From: Burkholderiales bacterium
GTDB lineage: Bacteria; Pseudomonadota; Gammaproteobacteria; Burkholderiales; Burkholderiaceae_C
NCBI GenBank assembly: GCA_021414305.1
Contig: JAIOOS010000015.1
Coordinates: 434,001-498,000, forward strand
Direction of reading: 5' to 3'
DNA length: 64,000 nucleotides
Positions 48,442 through 56,135 of the stretch are shown in pieces. Made by a program: the position numbers and the translations under genes. The first letter of the stretch is position 1. The number at the start of each line of letters is the position of its first letter. The notes beneath the pieces were generated by a model. It was given only the letters and a program-made list of their open reading frames with translations. It ran no database searches and was not told where the DNA came from.

Positions 48442-49196
48442 GCGCCACGACGACGGCCGCACCGGCCACGCCCGATGCCGCGCGCGGCGATCGCGCGGCA
48501 ACGAGGATCCTCGGCCTCGTTCCGGCACGAGGCGGCTCGAAAGGCATTCCGCGCAAGAACATCAAGCGTCTCGCCGGCAAGCCGCTGATCGGCTGGACGA
48601 TCGAGTCGGCGCTGCGCTCGACGCGGCTCGCCGCCGTCGTCGTCAGCACCGATGACGAGGAGATCGCCGCGGTCGCCCGCGCGTACGGTGCGGCGACGCC
48701 CTTCATGCGTCCGGCCGAACTCGCCCGCGACGACACGCCCGGCGTGGATCCGGTGCTGCACGCCCTCGCGGCACTGCCCGAGTTCGACGCCGTGGTGCTC
48801 CTGCAGCCGACGTCGCCGCTGCGCATGGAGGAGGACATCGACGGCTGCGTCGCGCAGGCCGAGCGCATGGCGGCACCGTGCGTGATCTCCGTCTGCGAGC
48901 CGAGGCACCATCCGGGCTGGATGTACCGGCTCGATGCGCATGGGCTGATCGCGCCGCTGCTCGATCAGCCTCCGGTCCTGCGCCGCCAAGACCTTCCACC
49001 GGTCTACGCAGCGAACGGTGCCGTCTATTTCGCCCGCGCCGACTGGCTCGGCAAGACGCGGTCGTTCACCGCCGCCGGGACTGCCGCGTACGTCATGCCG
49101 GCGGAGCGATCGATCGACCTCGACACGCCGCTCGACTGGCGGATAGCCGAGATCCTGATGGACCCGACGCTCCGGTCCCGGGCGGTTGCGGCGTGA
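48438..49196 (+). CDS. Acylneuraminate cytidylyltransferase family protein (CMP-nonulosonate synthetase)
   Basis: Activates a nonulosonic acid as its CMP derivative (NeuA/LegF/PseF family). The 252-residue protein has GLVPARGGSKGIPRKNIKRLAGKPLIGWTIESAL, VVVSTDDEEIAAVA, RPAELARDDTPGVDPVLHAL, VLLQPTSPLR and VYAANGAVYFARADWL. It starts with GTG at 48438 overlapping the legB stop by four bases; an N-terminal stretch of about 20 residues before the signature is extra. Context with legB and a synthase favours CMP-legionaminate over CMP-sialate. Confidence 0.87.
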   Translation: MSATTTAAPATPDAARGDRAATRILGLVPARGGSKGIPRKNIKRLAGKPLIGWTIESALRSTRLAAVVVSTDDEEIAAVARAYGAATPFMRPAELARDDTPGVDPVLHALAALPEFDAVVLLQPTSPLRMEEDIDGCVAQAERMAAPCVISVCEPRHHPGWMYRLDAHGLIAPLLDQPPVLRRQDLPPVYAANGAVYFARADWLGKTRSFTAAGTAAYVMPAERSIDLDTPLDWRIAEILMDPTLRSRAVAA

Positions 49197-49234
49197 CGTC
49201 GACCCAACGCACCGACCTATCGCAGGAGACGACG

Positions 49235-50275
49235 ATGCACGAGATCAGTTTCGGCGGCCGGCTCGTCGGCCCGCGCCACCCGCCGCTCGTCATCGCCGAG
49301 ATCGGCATCAACCACGAAGGCAGCCTCGCGACCGCGTTCGAGATGGTAGACGCGGCGGCTCGGGCCGGGGCCGAGGTCGTCAAACACCAGACCCACGTCG
49401 TCGAGGACGAGATGAGCCAGGCCGCCAAGGCCGTCGTCCCCGGCAACGCGCAGGAGTCGATCTACGAGATCATGGCCCGGTGCGCCCTGTCGGAGCCGGA
49501 CGAGCGCGCCCTGAAGGCGTACGTCGAATCCAAGGGCATGATCTTCATCAGCACGCCGTTCTCGCGAGCCGCTGCCGATCGCCTCGAACGCATGGGCGTG
49601 GTCGCGTACAAGATCGGCTCGGGCGAATGCAACAACTACCCGTTGCTTCGGCACGTTGCCGGCTTCGGCAAGCCGATCATCCTCAGCACCGGGATGAACA
49701 CGATCGAGAGCGTCGCCAAGGCGGTCGACATCTTCGAGTCGAATCGCGTTCCGTACGTCCTGCTGCACACGACCAACCTCTATCCGACGCCGCCGCACCT
49801 GGTTCGGCTCGGCGCGATGGTGCAGTTGGCGCAGGCGTTCCCGCGGGCGATCGTCGGCCTGTCGGATCACACGATCAACAACGTGGCCTGCCTGGGCGCG
49901 GTCGCGCTCGGCGCGAGCGTCCTCGAGCGGCACTTCACCGATCGCATGGACCGCCCCGGCCCGGACATCGTCTGCTCGATGGACATCGATGCCTGCCGCA
50001 ATCTCATCCAAGACAGCCGAATGCTGCACCTGGAACTCGGCGGCACGAAGGGCCCCGCGGCCGAAGAACAGGTCACGATGGACTTCGCCTTCGCCACCGT
50101 CGTCACGATCGCGCCGGTGCACGCCGGCCAGCCTTTCACCAAGGACAACGTCTGGGTCAAGCGCCCCGGCACCGGCGAGCTCCTGGCCGATCGCTACGAG
50201 GATGTGCTGGGCAAGACAGCGTCGCGCGACGTCGGCGTCGACGAGCACCTCGCCTTGGCCGACGTCAATTGGTGA
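49235..50275 (+). CDS. N-acetylneuraminate synthase family protein (LegI/NeuB-like)
   Basis: Condenses a 6-carbon amino sugar with phosphoenolpyruvate to form a nonulosonic acid. The 346-residue protein has VIAEIGINHEGSLATAFEMV, the TIM-barrel parts EVVKHQTHVVEDEM, FISTPFSRAAADRLERMGV, YKIGSGECNNYPLL and GLSDHTINNVACLGAVALGASVLERHFT. A C-terminal SAF domain follows (APVHAGQPFTKDNVWVKRPG to VGVDEHLALAD). The ATG at 49235 follows GGAGACGACG. A GTG at 49193, overlapping the previous stop, would add 14 residues. Confidence 0.9.
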   Translation: MHEISFGGRLVGPRHPPLVIAEIGINHEGSLATAFEMVDAAARAGAEVVKHQTHVVEDEMSQAAKAVVPGNAQESIYEIMARCALSEPDERALKAYVESKGMIFISTPFSRAAADRLERMGVVAYKIGSGECNNYPLLRHVAGFGKPIILSTGMNTIESVAKAVDIFESNRVPYVLLHTTNLYPTPPHLVRLGAMVQLAQAFPRAIVGLSDHTINNVACLGAVALGASVLERHFTDRMDRPGPDIVCSMDIDACRNLIQDSRMLHLELGGTKGPAAEEQVTMDFAFATVVTIAPVHAGQPFTKDNVWVKRPGTGELLADRYEDVLGKTASRDVGVDEHLALADVNW

Positions 50276-51105
50276 GCTCGGTGATTCCGATCGTCGTCAC
50301 CGGAGCAGCCGGCTTCGTCGGCAGTGCGGTCCTGCGCCGCCTGCGCTCACTCGACCGACCGGCGACCGGTATCTCGCGGCGCGACCTTCCCGGGCTGGTG
50401 CGGGTGGCCGACTATCGCGATACGCCCGAGGCCGAGGTGATCGTCCACCTCGCCGAAGAGTCCGACCGCGCCACGGTCGAGCGCCTGGGCGCCGAGTACG
50501 CCGACGCCGCCGCGGCGATCGTCGACGCGCTCTGCCGCCGCGCCGGCCATCTGGTCTACGCGTCGTCGGGGCTCGTGTACGGCGACGCCGCCAAGGTCGC
50601 TTGCGGGGCCGACGCGCCGGTTTGCCCGAGCGACGCGTACAGTCGCTCGAAGCTCCGCAACGAAGCGGTGGCGCTGGCCGGTGGGGCAACTGTCCTGCGC
50701 TTCTCCAATCTGTTCGGCCCGGGCATGTCCGAGAACAACGTCGTCTCCGACATCGCCCGCCAGCTCGGCGGCGAGGGCCCGCTGCGCGTGCGCGACACGT
50801 CGCCGGTGCGCGACTTCCTCTGCGTCGACGACGCCGCGGAGGCGACGCTCGCGGCCATCGACCGTCGCCCGGGCGGCATCCTCAACATCGGCTCGGGCAC
50901 GGGTCTGGCGATCGGCGACGTGGCGCGGATCGCCCTGGCGGCGGTCGGGCACCCGGAGCGGCCCGTCGCTGCCACGCCGGCCCCGGCGCGGCGCTCGATC
51001 AATGTGCTCGACATCGCCGCCACCGGCCGGCGCCTCGGATGGCAGCCGCGCTCGACGTCGCGCGACAAGCTCGCCCGCTTCTTCATCTCGAGGGCGACAA
51101 CGTGA
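50272..51105 (+). CDS. NAD-dependent epimerase/dehydratase (SDR)
   Basis: A 277-residue short-chain dehydrogenase with cofactor motif VVTGAAGFVGSAVLRRL. The active-site Ser lies in VYASSGLVYGD and the Tyr/Lys pair in DAYSRSKLRNE, then VLRFSNLFGPGMSENNVVSDIARQL and NIGSGTGLAIGDVARIA. It probably reduces or epimerises a nucleotide sugar or CMP-sugar of this pathway. The TSE element of 4,6-dehydratases is absent (ASSG), so dehydration is unlikely. It begins with GTG at 50272 inside the preceding stop. Confidence 0.8.
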   Translation: MSSVIPIVVTGAAGFVGSAVLRRLRSLDRPATGISRRDLPGLVRVADYRDTPEAEVIVHLAEESDRATVERLGAEYADAAAAIVDALCRRAGHLVYASSGLVYGDAAKVACGADAPVCPSDAYSRSKLRNEAVALAGGATVLRFSNLFGPGMSENNVVSDIARQLGGEGPLRVRDTSPVRDFLCVDDAAEATLAAIDRRPGGILNIGSGTGLAIGDVARIALAAVGHPERPVAATPAPARRSINVLDIAATGRRLGWQPRSTSRDKLARFFISRATT

Positions 51106-52328
51106 CTTCGCTGAAACGAACCATCGCCGTCTTTACGGGCAACCGTGCCGAGTACGGCTTGCAATACCCGATCCTGAAGGCCGTCAGCGAGCATCCGGAT
51201 CTCGACTACCGGCTCATCGTCTCGGGCGCGCACCTCGACGTCAATTTCGGCCGCACGCTCGACGAAATCCGCAACGACGGCTTCGACGTCGCCGAGGAAG
51301 TCAAGATCGACATGAGCGAGGACACGCGCATCGCCACCGCAGGCGCGATCGGGTCCGGCGTTCTGGCGATCAGCGCCGCGCTCGACCGGTTGCGTCCCGA
51401 TGTCGTCGTCGTCTACGCCGATCGGTTCGAAGGCTTCGCCGCCGTCATCGCCGCCAGCCAGATGAACCTGCCGACCGCCCACGTCGAGGGCGGCGACCTC
51501 ACCGAGGGCGGCGCGCTCGACGACTCGGTGCGCCACGCCATGACCAAGCTCGCGCACCTCCACTTCACCACCAACCAGCAGGCGACCAACCGGATCCTGG
51601 CGATGGGCGAAGAGGCGTGGCGCGTCCACACCGTCGGTTTTCCGGCGATCGACCTCATTTCGCAGGGTCGGTTCGCGAGCAGCGACGAGGTCGCGCGCCG
51701 GCTCGACCTCGACCTCGACCGACCGATCGTCCTCTTCACCCAGCATTCGGTGACGACCGAGTTCGAGAGCGCCGCGGCGCAGGCGCGACCGGCGCTGGCG
51801 GCGATGCGGCGCCTGGCCGCCGCCGGCGTCCAGGTCGTCCTCACCTACCCGAACAACGACGCCGGCGGACGGGCGATCATCGCCGAGCTGAACGCGCTCG
51901 CCGCCGAGGGGCTGCCCGGCATCCAGGTGCATCGTTCGCTCGGCCGGCACCTCTACCACGGCGTCCTCGCGCTGGCACGGGAGCCACGCGTGCGCATCGC
52001 CTGCGTCGGCAACTCGTCGTCCGGCATCAAGGAGACGCCGGCCTTCGGCTGCCCGACCGTCAACCTCGGCTCGCGCCAGGACGGCCGGCTGCGCGGCGAC
52101 AACGTGATCGACGCCGACTACGACGAGGCGGGGCTTGTTCGCGCCGTCGAGCGCTGCCTGGACGACGAGGCCTTCCGCGAAACCGCACGCCGCACCGTCA
52201 ACCCCTACTACCTCGGCGACGCCGGCAAAAAGATCGCCGCGGTTCTGGCGAACGTGCCGCTCGACCAGAAGCTGATCCGCAAGGCGATGACCCTGCGCGG
52301 AGAAGCGCGCGACGGATGGTATCGATGA
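51102..52328 (+). CDS. neuC: Hydrolysing UDP-N-acetylglucosamine 2-epimerase (NeuC/LegG-like)
   Basis: Releases and epimerises a nucleotide-linked amino sugar to give the synthase substrate. The 408-residue GT-B-fold protein has FTGNRAEYGLQYPILKAV, VSGAHLDVNFGRTLDEI, VVYADRFEGFAAVIAAS, the signature HVEGGDLTEGGALDDSVRHAMTKLAHLHF and VGNSSSGIKETPAFGCPTVNLGSRQ. In legionaminate synthesis this step acts on a 2,4-diacetamido sugar. The GTG start at 51102 overlaps the previous stop. Confidence 0.9.
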   Translation: MTSLKRTIAVFTGNRAEYGLQYPILKAVSEHPDLDYRLIVSGAHLDVNFGRTLDEIRNDGFDVAEEVKIDMSEDTRIATAGAIGSGVLAISAALDRLRPDVVVVYADRFEGFAAVIAASQMNLPTAHVEGGDLTEGGALDDSVRHAMTKLAHLHFTTNQQATNRILAMGEEAWRVHTVGFPAIDLISQGRFASSDEVARRLDLDLDRPIVLFTQHSVTTEFESAAAQARPALAAMRRLAAAGVQVVLTYPNNDAGGRAIIAELNALAAEGLPGIQVHRSLGRHLYHGVLALAREPRVRIACVGNSSSGIKETPAFGCPTVNLGSRQDGRLRGDNVIDADYDEAGLVRAVERCLDDEAFRETARRTVNPYYLGDAGKKIAAVLANVPLDQKLIRKAMTLRGEARDGWYR

Positions 52329-53443
52329 GCCCTGTCGTCCGCGCATCTCCTCCCGCGCCCGTGTCGGGCGGCGACGGGCCGGTGCACTGGACGGCGGCGC
52401 TCGTCCCGACACGTTGCACCGTCGCCGACGTCTTCCGCAGCCTCGATCGTTCCGGCATGCAGATCGCGCTCGTCGTCGGCGACGGCGGCGAGCTGATCGG
52501 GACGCTGACCGACGGCGACGTCCGGCGCGGCCTGCTGCGCGGCCTCGGCATGGACAGCCCGATCGGCGAGATCGTCCACCGCACGCCGATCGTCGTGCCG
52601 CCCGAGCTCGGCCGGGAGGCGGTGATGCAGGTCATGCGCGCCAATCGGCGGCACCAGCTTCCGGTCGTCGACGAGAACGGCCTGGTCGTCGGCCTGCACC
52701 TGTGGGACGAGCTCGTGCAGCCGGCACAGCGACCGAACACGCTCCTCGTGATGGCCGGCGGCAAGGGCCTGCGCCTGCGGCCGCATACCGAAAGCTGCCC
52801 GAAGCCGATGCTCCCGATAGGCGGAAAGCCGATGCTCGAGCACATCATCGAGCGAGCGAAGGACCAGGGCTTCAGCCACTTCGTGATCGCCGTCCACTAC
52901 CTCGGCCACATGATCGAGGAGCACTTCGGCGACGGCGGCTCGCGGCAGGTGCGCATCGACTACGTGCGCGAAGATCGACCGCTCGGTACCGCCGGCGCGA
53001 TCTCCCTGCTGGAGCCGCGGCCGGCGGCCCCGATCGTCGTCACCAACGGCGACGTCCTCACCGACATCCACTACGGCGAGCTGCTCGACTTCCACGTCCG
53101 CCACGGCGCCGCGGCGACGATGGCGGTGCGCCTGCACGAATGGCAGCATCCCTTCGGCGTCGTTCGAACCTCGGGGGTCGACATCGTCGGCATCGAGGAG
53201 AAGCCGGTCGCGCGCAGCCACATCAACGCCGGCATCTACGTCCTCGAGCCGGCTGCCCTTGAGCTGCTCGGCGCCGGCGAGCGTTGCGACATGCCGACCC
53301 TGTTCGCGCGCCTGCAGGAGCGGCAACGGCGCACGATCGCGTACCCGATGCACGAGCCCTGGCTCGACGTCGGCCACGCCGACGACCTGGAGCGCGCCCG
53401 CACCGACCACCCGAATCCACCAGTGGACCCACCGACGCCATGA
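52325..53443 (+). CDS. CBS-domain nucleotidyltransferase, PtmE-like
   Basis: A 372-residue protein with two CBS domains (about residues 25-80 and 85-135; LIGTLTDGDVRRGLLRG, HQLPVVDENGLVVGLHLWDEL). A sugar-1-phosphate nucleotidyltransferase domain follows, starting with LVMAGGKGLRLRPHTESCPKPML and including VTNGDVLTD. This architecture is that of PtmE, which makes GDP-activated glucosamine derivatives in Campylobacter legionaminate synthesis. The assignment fits the LegB neighbour. CBS domains may bind adenosyl ligands to regulate activity. Its ATG overlaps neuC by four bases. Confidence 0.85.
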   Translation: MSPVVRASPPAPVSGGDGPVHWTAALVPTRCTVADVFRSLDRSGMQIALVVGDGGELIGTLTDGDVRRGLLRGLGMDSPIGEIVHRTPIVVPPELGREAVMQVMRANRRHQLPVVDENGLVVGLHLWDELVQPAQRPNTLLVMAGGKGLRLRPHTESCPKPMLPIGGKPMLEHIIERAKDQGFSHFVIAVHYLGHMIEEHFGDGGSRQVRIDYVREDRPLGTAGAISLLEPRPAAPIVVTNGDVLTDIHYGELLDFHVRHGAAATMAVRLHEWQHPFGVVRTSGVDIVGIEEKPVARSHINAGIYVLEPAALELLGAGERCDMPTLFARLQERQRRTIAYPMHEPWLDVGHADDLERARTDHPNPPVDPPTP

Positions 53444-54711
53444 CCACCACCGCCGACAGTGCCGATCTCGCCCTCGACCGCTACGCTCCCGACCGCGCCG
53501 ATCCGGAGGCGCTGTACGGCCTGCCTTCGCGCGTGCTCTTCTGCCGCCACTGCGTGATCTCCAATCAGCGGCCGAGCTCCACCGTCGAGTACCGCAAGAC
53601 CGCCGAGGCCAAGCAGGGCACGATCGGCTTCGACGCCGACGGCGTCTGCGACGCCTGTCGCTACCAGGAGATCAAGGCCGAAGGCATCCGCTGGGACAAG
53701 CGCGAAGCCGCGCTCGTCGCGCTGCTCGACAAGCACCGCCGCGGCGACGGCGGCTACGACGTCATCGTGCCCGGCAGCGGCGGCAAGGACAGCGCGTTCA
53801 CGTCGCACGTCCTCAAGTACCGCTACGGCATGAACCCGCTCACCGTGACCTGGGCGCCGCACAAGTACACCCAGATCGGCTGGCGCAATTTCGAGAACTG
53901 GGTGCACGTCGGCGGGCTCGACAACCTGCTGTTCACTCCGAACGGGCGCCTGCACCGCTACCTCACGCGTCAGGCGTTCCTCAACCTCCTGCACCCGTTC
54001 CAGCCGTTCATCGTCGGCCAGCGGATCATCGGCCCGCTGATGGCGGCTCGCTTCGGCGTGCCGCTGGTCATGTACGGCGAGAACCAGGCCGAGTACGGAA
54101 ACAACCCCGACGAGAACTCCCGGCCGACGATGGACCGGAAGTTCTTTTCCGTCGCCGATCCGCAGGAGATGGTGCTCGGCGGCCGGCCGATCCGAGACAT
54201 CGTCGCCGAGGGCGAGTTCAGGATCAACGACTTCGCGCCGTACATCCCGCCGGCGGCGTCCTACCTCGAGGAGAAGAAGGTCGAAGTTCACTACCTCGGC
54301 TACTACCTGCGCTGGGACCCGCAGGAGTGCTACTACTACGCCGCCGAGAACACGGGCTTCCAGGCCAACAGCGAGCGCACCGAAGGCACGTACTCGAAGT
54401 ACAGCAGCATCGACGACCAGATCGACATGTTTCACTACTACACGACGCTCGCCAAGTTCGGCATCGGCCGGGCGACGTACGACGCGGCGCAGGAGATCCG
54501 CAACGGCAAGATCACGCGCGAGGAAGGCGTGCAGCTGGTGCGCAGGTACGACCAGGAGTTCCCGATGAAGTACTTCAAGGAGTTCCTCGAGTACATCTCG
54601 CTCGACGAGGCGCAGTTCCACGCCACCGTCGACCGCTTCCGCTCGCCGCACCTGTGGAAGCTCGACGGCGGCTCCTGGCAGCTGCGCCACGCCGTCTGGC
54701 AAGAGGGCTGA
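53440..54711 (+). CDS. N-acetyl sugar amidotransferase (PseA/WbpG/PtmG-like)
   Basis: ATP-dependent amidotransferase that turns an N-acetyl group of a sugar into an acetamidino group. The 423-residue protein has two Cys pairs that may bind zinc (C35-x2-C38, C70-x2-C73) and the PP-loop SGGKDS at 113-118 in VIVPGSGGKDSAF. It also has WAPHKYTQIGWRNFENWVHVGG, MYGENQAEYGNNP and CYYYAAENTGFQANSERTEGTYSKY, all family-typical. Ammonia is supplied by the HisF/HisH-like pair encoded directly downstream. The target could be the nonulosonic acid or a precursor. Confidence 0.9.
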   Translation: MTTTADSADLALDRYAPDRADPEALYGLPSRVLFCRHCVISNQRPSSTVEYRKTAEAKQGTIGFDADGVCDACRYQEIKAEGIRWDKREAALVALLDKHRRGDGGYDVIVPGSGGKDSAFTSHVLKYRYGMNPLTVTWAPHKYTQIGWRNFENWVHVGGLDNLLFTPNGRLHRYLTRQAFLNLLHPFQPFIVGQRIIGPLMAARFGVPLVMYGENQAEYGNNPDENSRPTMDRKFFSVADPQEMVLGGRPIRDIVAEGEFRINDFAPYIPPAASYLEEKKVEVHYLGYYLRWDPQECYYYAAENTGFQANSERTEGTYSKYSSIDDQIDMFHYYTTLAKFGIGRATYDAAQEIRNGKITREEGVQLVRRYDQEFPMKYFKEFLEYISLDEAQFHATVDRFRSPHLWKLDGGSWQLRHAVWQEG

Positions 54712-54719
54712 GCGCGCGC

Positions 54720-55481
54720 ATGGGCAACGTCCGCCTGATTGCCCGGCTCGACATCAAGGGGCCGAACCTCATCAAGGGCATTCATCTCGAAGGCCTGCGG
54801 GTGCTGGGCGACCCTCAGGAGTTCGCCCGGCGCTACTACGCGCAGGGTGCCGACGAGCTCCTGTACGTCGATGTCGTCGCGAGCCTCTACGGTCGCAACA
54901 GCCTGCACGACATCATCCAGCGAGCCGCTCGCGACGTGTTCGTGCCGCTCACCGTCGCCGGCGGCATCCGCTCGGTCGACGACGTGCGCAACATCCTGCG
55001 CGCGGGCGCCGACAAGATCGGCATCAACACCGAGGCGACCAAGCGCCCCGAGCTCATCCGCGAAGTCTCGCGCACCTTCGGCTCGCAGTGCATGGTGCTG
55101 TCGATCGAGGCCAAGCGGGTCGCGCCCGGGCGCTGGGAGGTCTACACCGACAACGGGCGCGAGAAGTCGGGGCTCGACGTGGTGCAGTGGGCGCAACGCG
55201 GGGTCGAGCTGGGAGCGGGCGAGATCCTGCTCACCTCTGTAGACCGCGAAGGAACGCGCAAGGGATTCGACGTCGAGCTCGTCGCCGCCGTCTCCAAGGC
55301 CGTGCCGGTGCCGGTGATCGCCAGCGGCGGCATGGGGCGCCTGGAGGATGCCGCGGCCGTGGTGTGCGAAGGCGCCGCGGACGCGGTCGCCATGGCCGAC
55401 ATCCTGCACTATGGACGCGCGACCGTCGACGATGTCAGATCGACGGCACGCGCCGCCGGAATCAGCGTGAGGACCCCATGA
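54720..55481 (+). CDS. HisF-like acetamidino modification protein (AglZ/HisF2 type)
   Basis: A 253-residue TIM barrel related to the cyclase subunit of imidazole glycerol phosphate synthase. It lies in an amidotransferase operon, not with histidine genes. It keeps D11 (RLDIKG), K19 and D51 (LYVDVVAS), but position 130, the second catalytic Asp in true HisF, is Glu (MVLSIEAKRV). This supports a role in channelling ammonia to the amidotransferase rather than making imidazole. It follows the amidotransferase by eight bases and overlaps the HisH-like gene by four. Confidence 0.87.
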   Translation: MGNVRLIARLDIKGPNLIKGIHLEGLRVLGDPQEFARRYYAQGADELLYVDVVASLYGRNSLHDIIQRAARDVFVPLTVAGGIRSVDDVRNILRAGADKIGINTEATKRPELIREVSRTFGSQCMVLSIEAKRVAPGRWEVYTDNGREKSGLDVVQWAQRGVELGAGEILLTSVDREGTRKGFDVELVAAVSKAVPVPVIASGGMGRLEDAAAVVCEGAADAVAMADILHYGRATVDDVRSTARAAGISVRTP

Positions 55482-56119
55482 GCGCTGGGGTCACGATCGT
55501 CGACTACGGCAGCGGCAACCTGCTCAGCGTCAGCCGCGCGCTCGAGCGCTGCGGCGCCCAGGCCACGCTCTCCCATGACGCTGCCGAGATCGAGAACTCG
55601 GAGCGACTGGTGCTTCCGGGAGTCGGCGCGTTCGCAGCCGGCATGCAGGGCCTGCGCGAGCGCGGCCTGATCGAGCCGATTCGACGCTATGCCGCATCGG
55701 GTCGACCCCTGCTCGGGATCTGCCTGGGCATGCAGATGCTCGCCACCGCCAGCGCGGAGTTCGGCGACCACGAAGGGCTCGGCCTCATTGCCGGGCGCGT
55801 CATTCCCGTCCCGAGCGTCGACATGGACGGCAAGCCCCACAAGATCCCGCACATCGGCTGGGCCGACCTGACGCCGGCGACCCCGGGCCGCTGGTCGGGG
55901 ACGATTTTCGAAGGCACCCGAGAAGGCACCTCGGCCTACCTCGTGCATTCGTTCCATTTCGTTCCCGACGACCCGGCTCATCGCCTGGCCGACTGCTTCT
56001 ACGGCGGGCACCGGGTCACCGCCGCCGTCCAGTCGGGCGCCGCCATGGGCTGCCAGTTCCACCCCGAGAAAAGCGGCGAGAAGGGTCTCGCGCTTCTCGC
56101 CGCCTTCCTGCGCCTGTAG
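55478..56119 (+). CDS. HisH-like glutamine amidotransferase
   Basis: Class I glutaminase that releases ammonia from glutamine. The 213-residue protein keeps the full triad: Cys82 in LLGICLGMQML, His194 and Glu196 in CQFHPEKSG. It also has the HisH-like opening VTIVDYGSGNLLSVSRALERCG and HSFHF. It forms a complex with the HisF-like protein encoded just upstream in related systems (P. aeruginosa HisH2/HisF2 with WbpG). A gene for another his enzyme is not present in the window, so it is probably the polysaccharide-dedicated copy. Confidence 0.88.
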   Translation: MSAGVTIVDYGSGNLLSVSRALERCGAQATLSHDAAEIENSERLVLPGVGAFAAGMQGLRERGLIEPIRRYAASGRPLLGICLGMQMLATASAEFGDHEGLGLIAGRVIPVPSVDMDGKPHKIPHIGWADLTPATPGRWSGTIFEGTREGTSAYLVHSFHFVPDDPAHRLADCFYGGHRVTAAVQSGAAMGCQFHPEKSGEKGLALLAAFLRL

Positions 56120-56135
56120 CGCACCGGTCCGCGCG

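Noticed and set aside
54720..56119. HisF and HisH as histidine biosynthesis genes
   Set aside because: No other his gene is nearby, the HisF-like copy has D130E, and both are coupled to an N-acetyl-sugar amidotransferase, so a polysaccharide role fits better.
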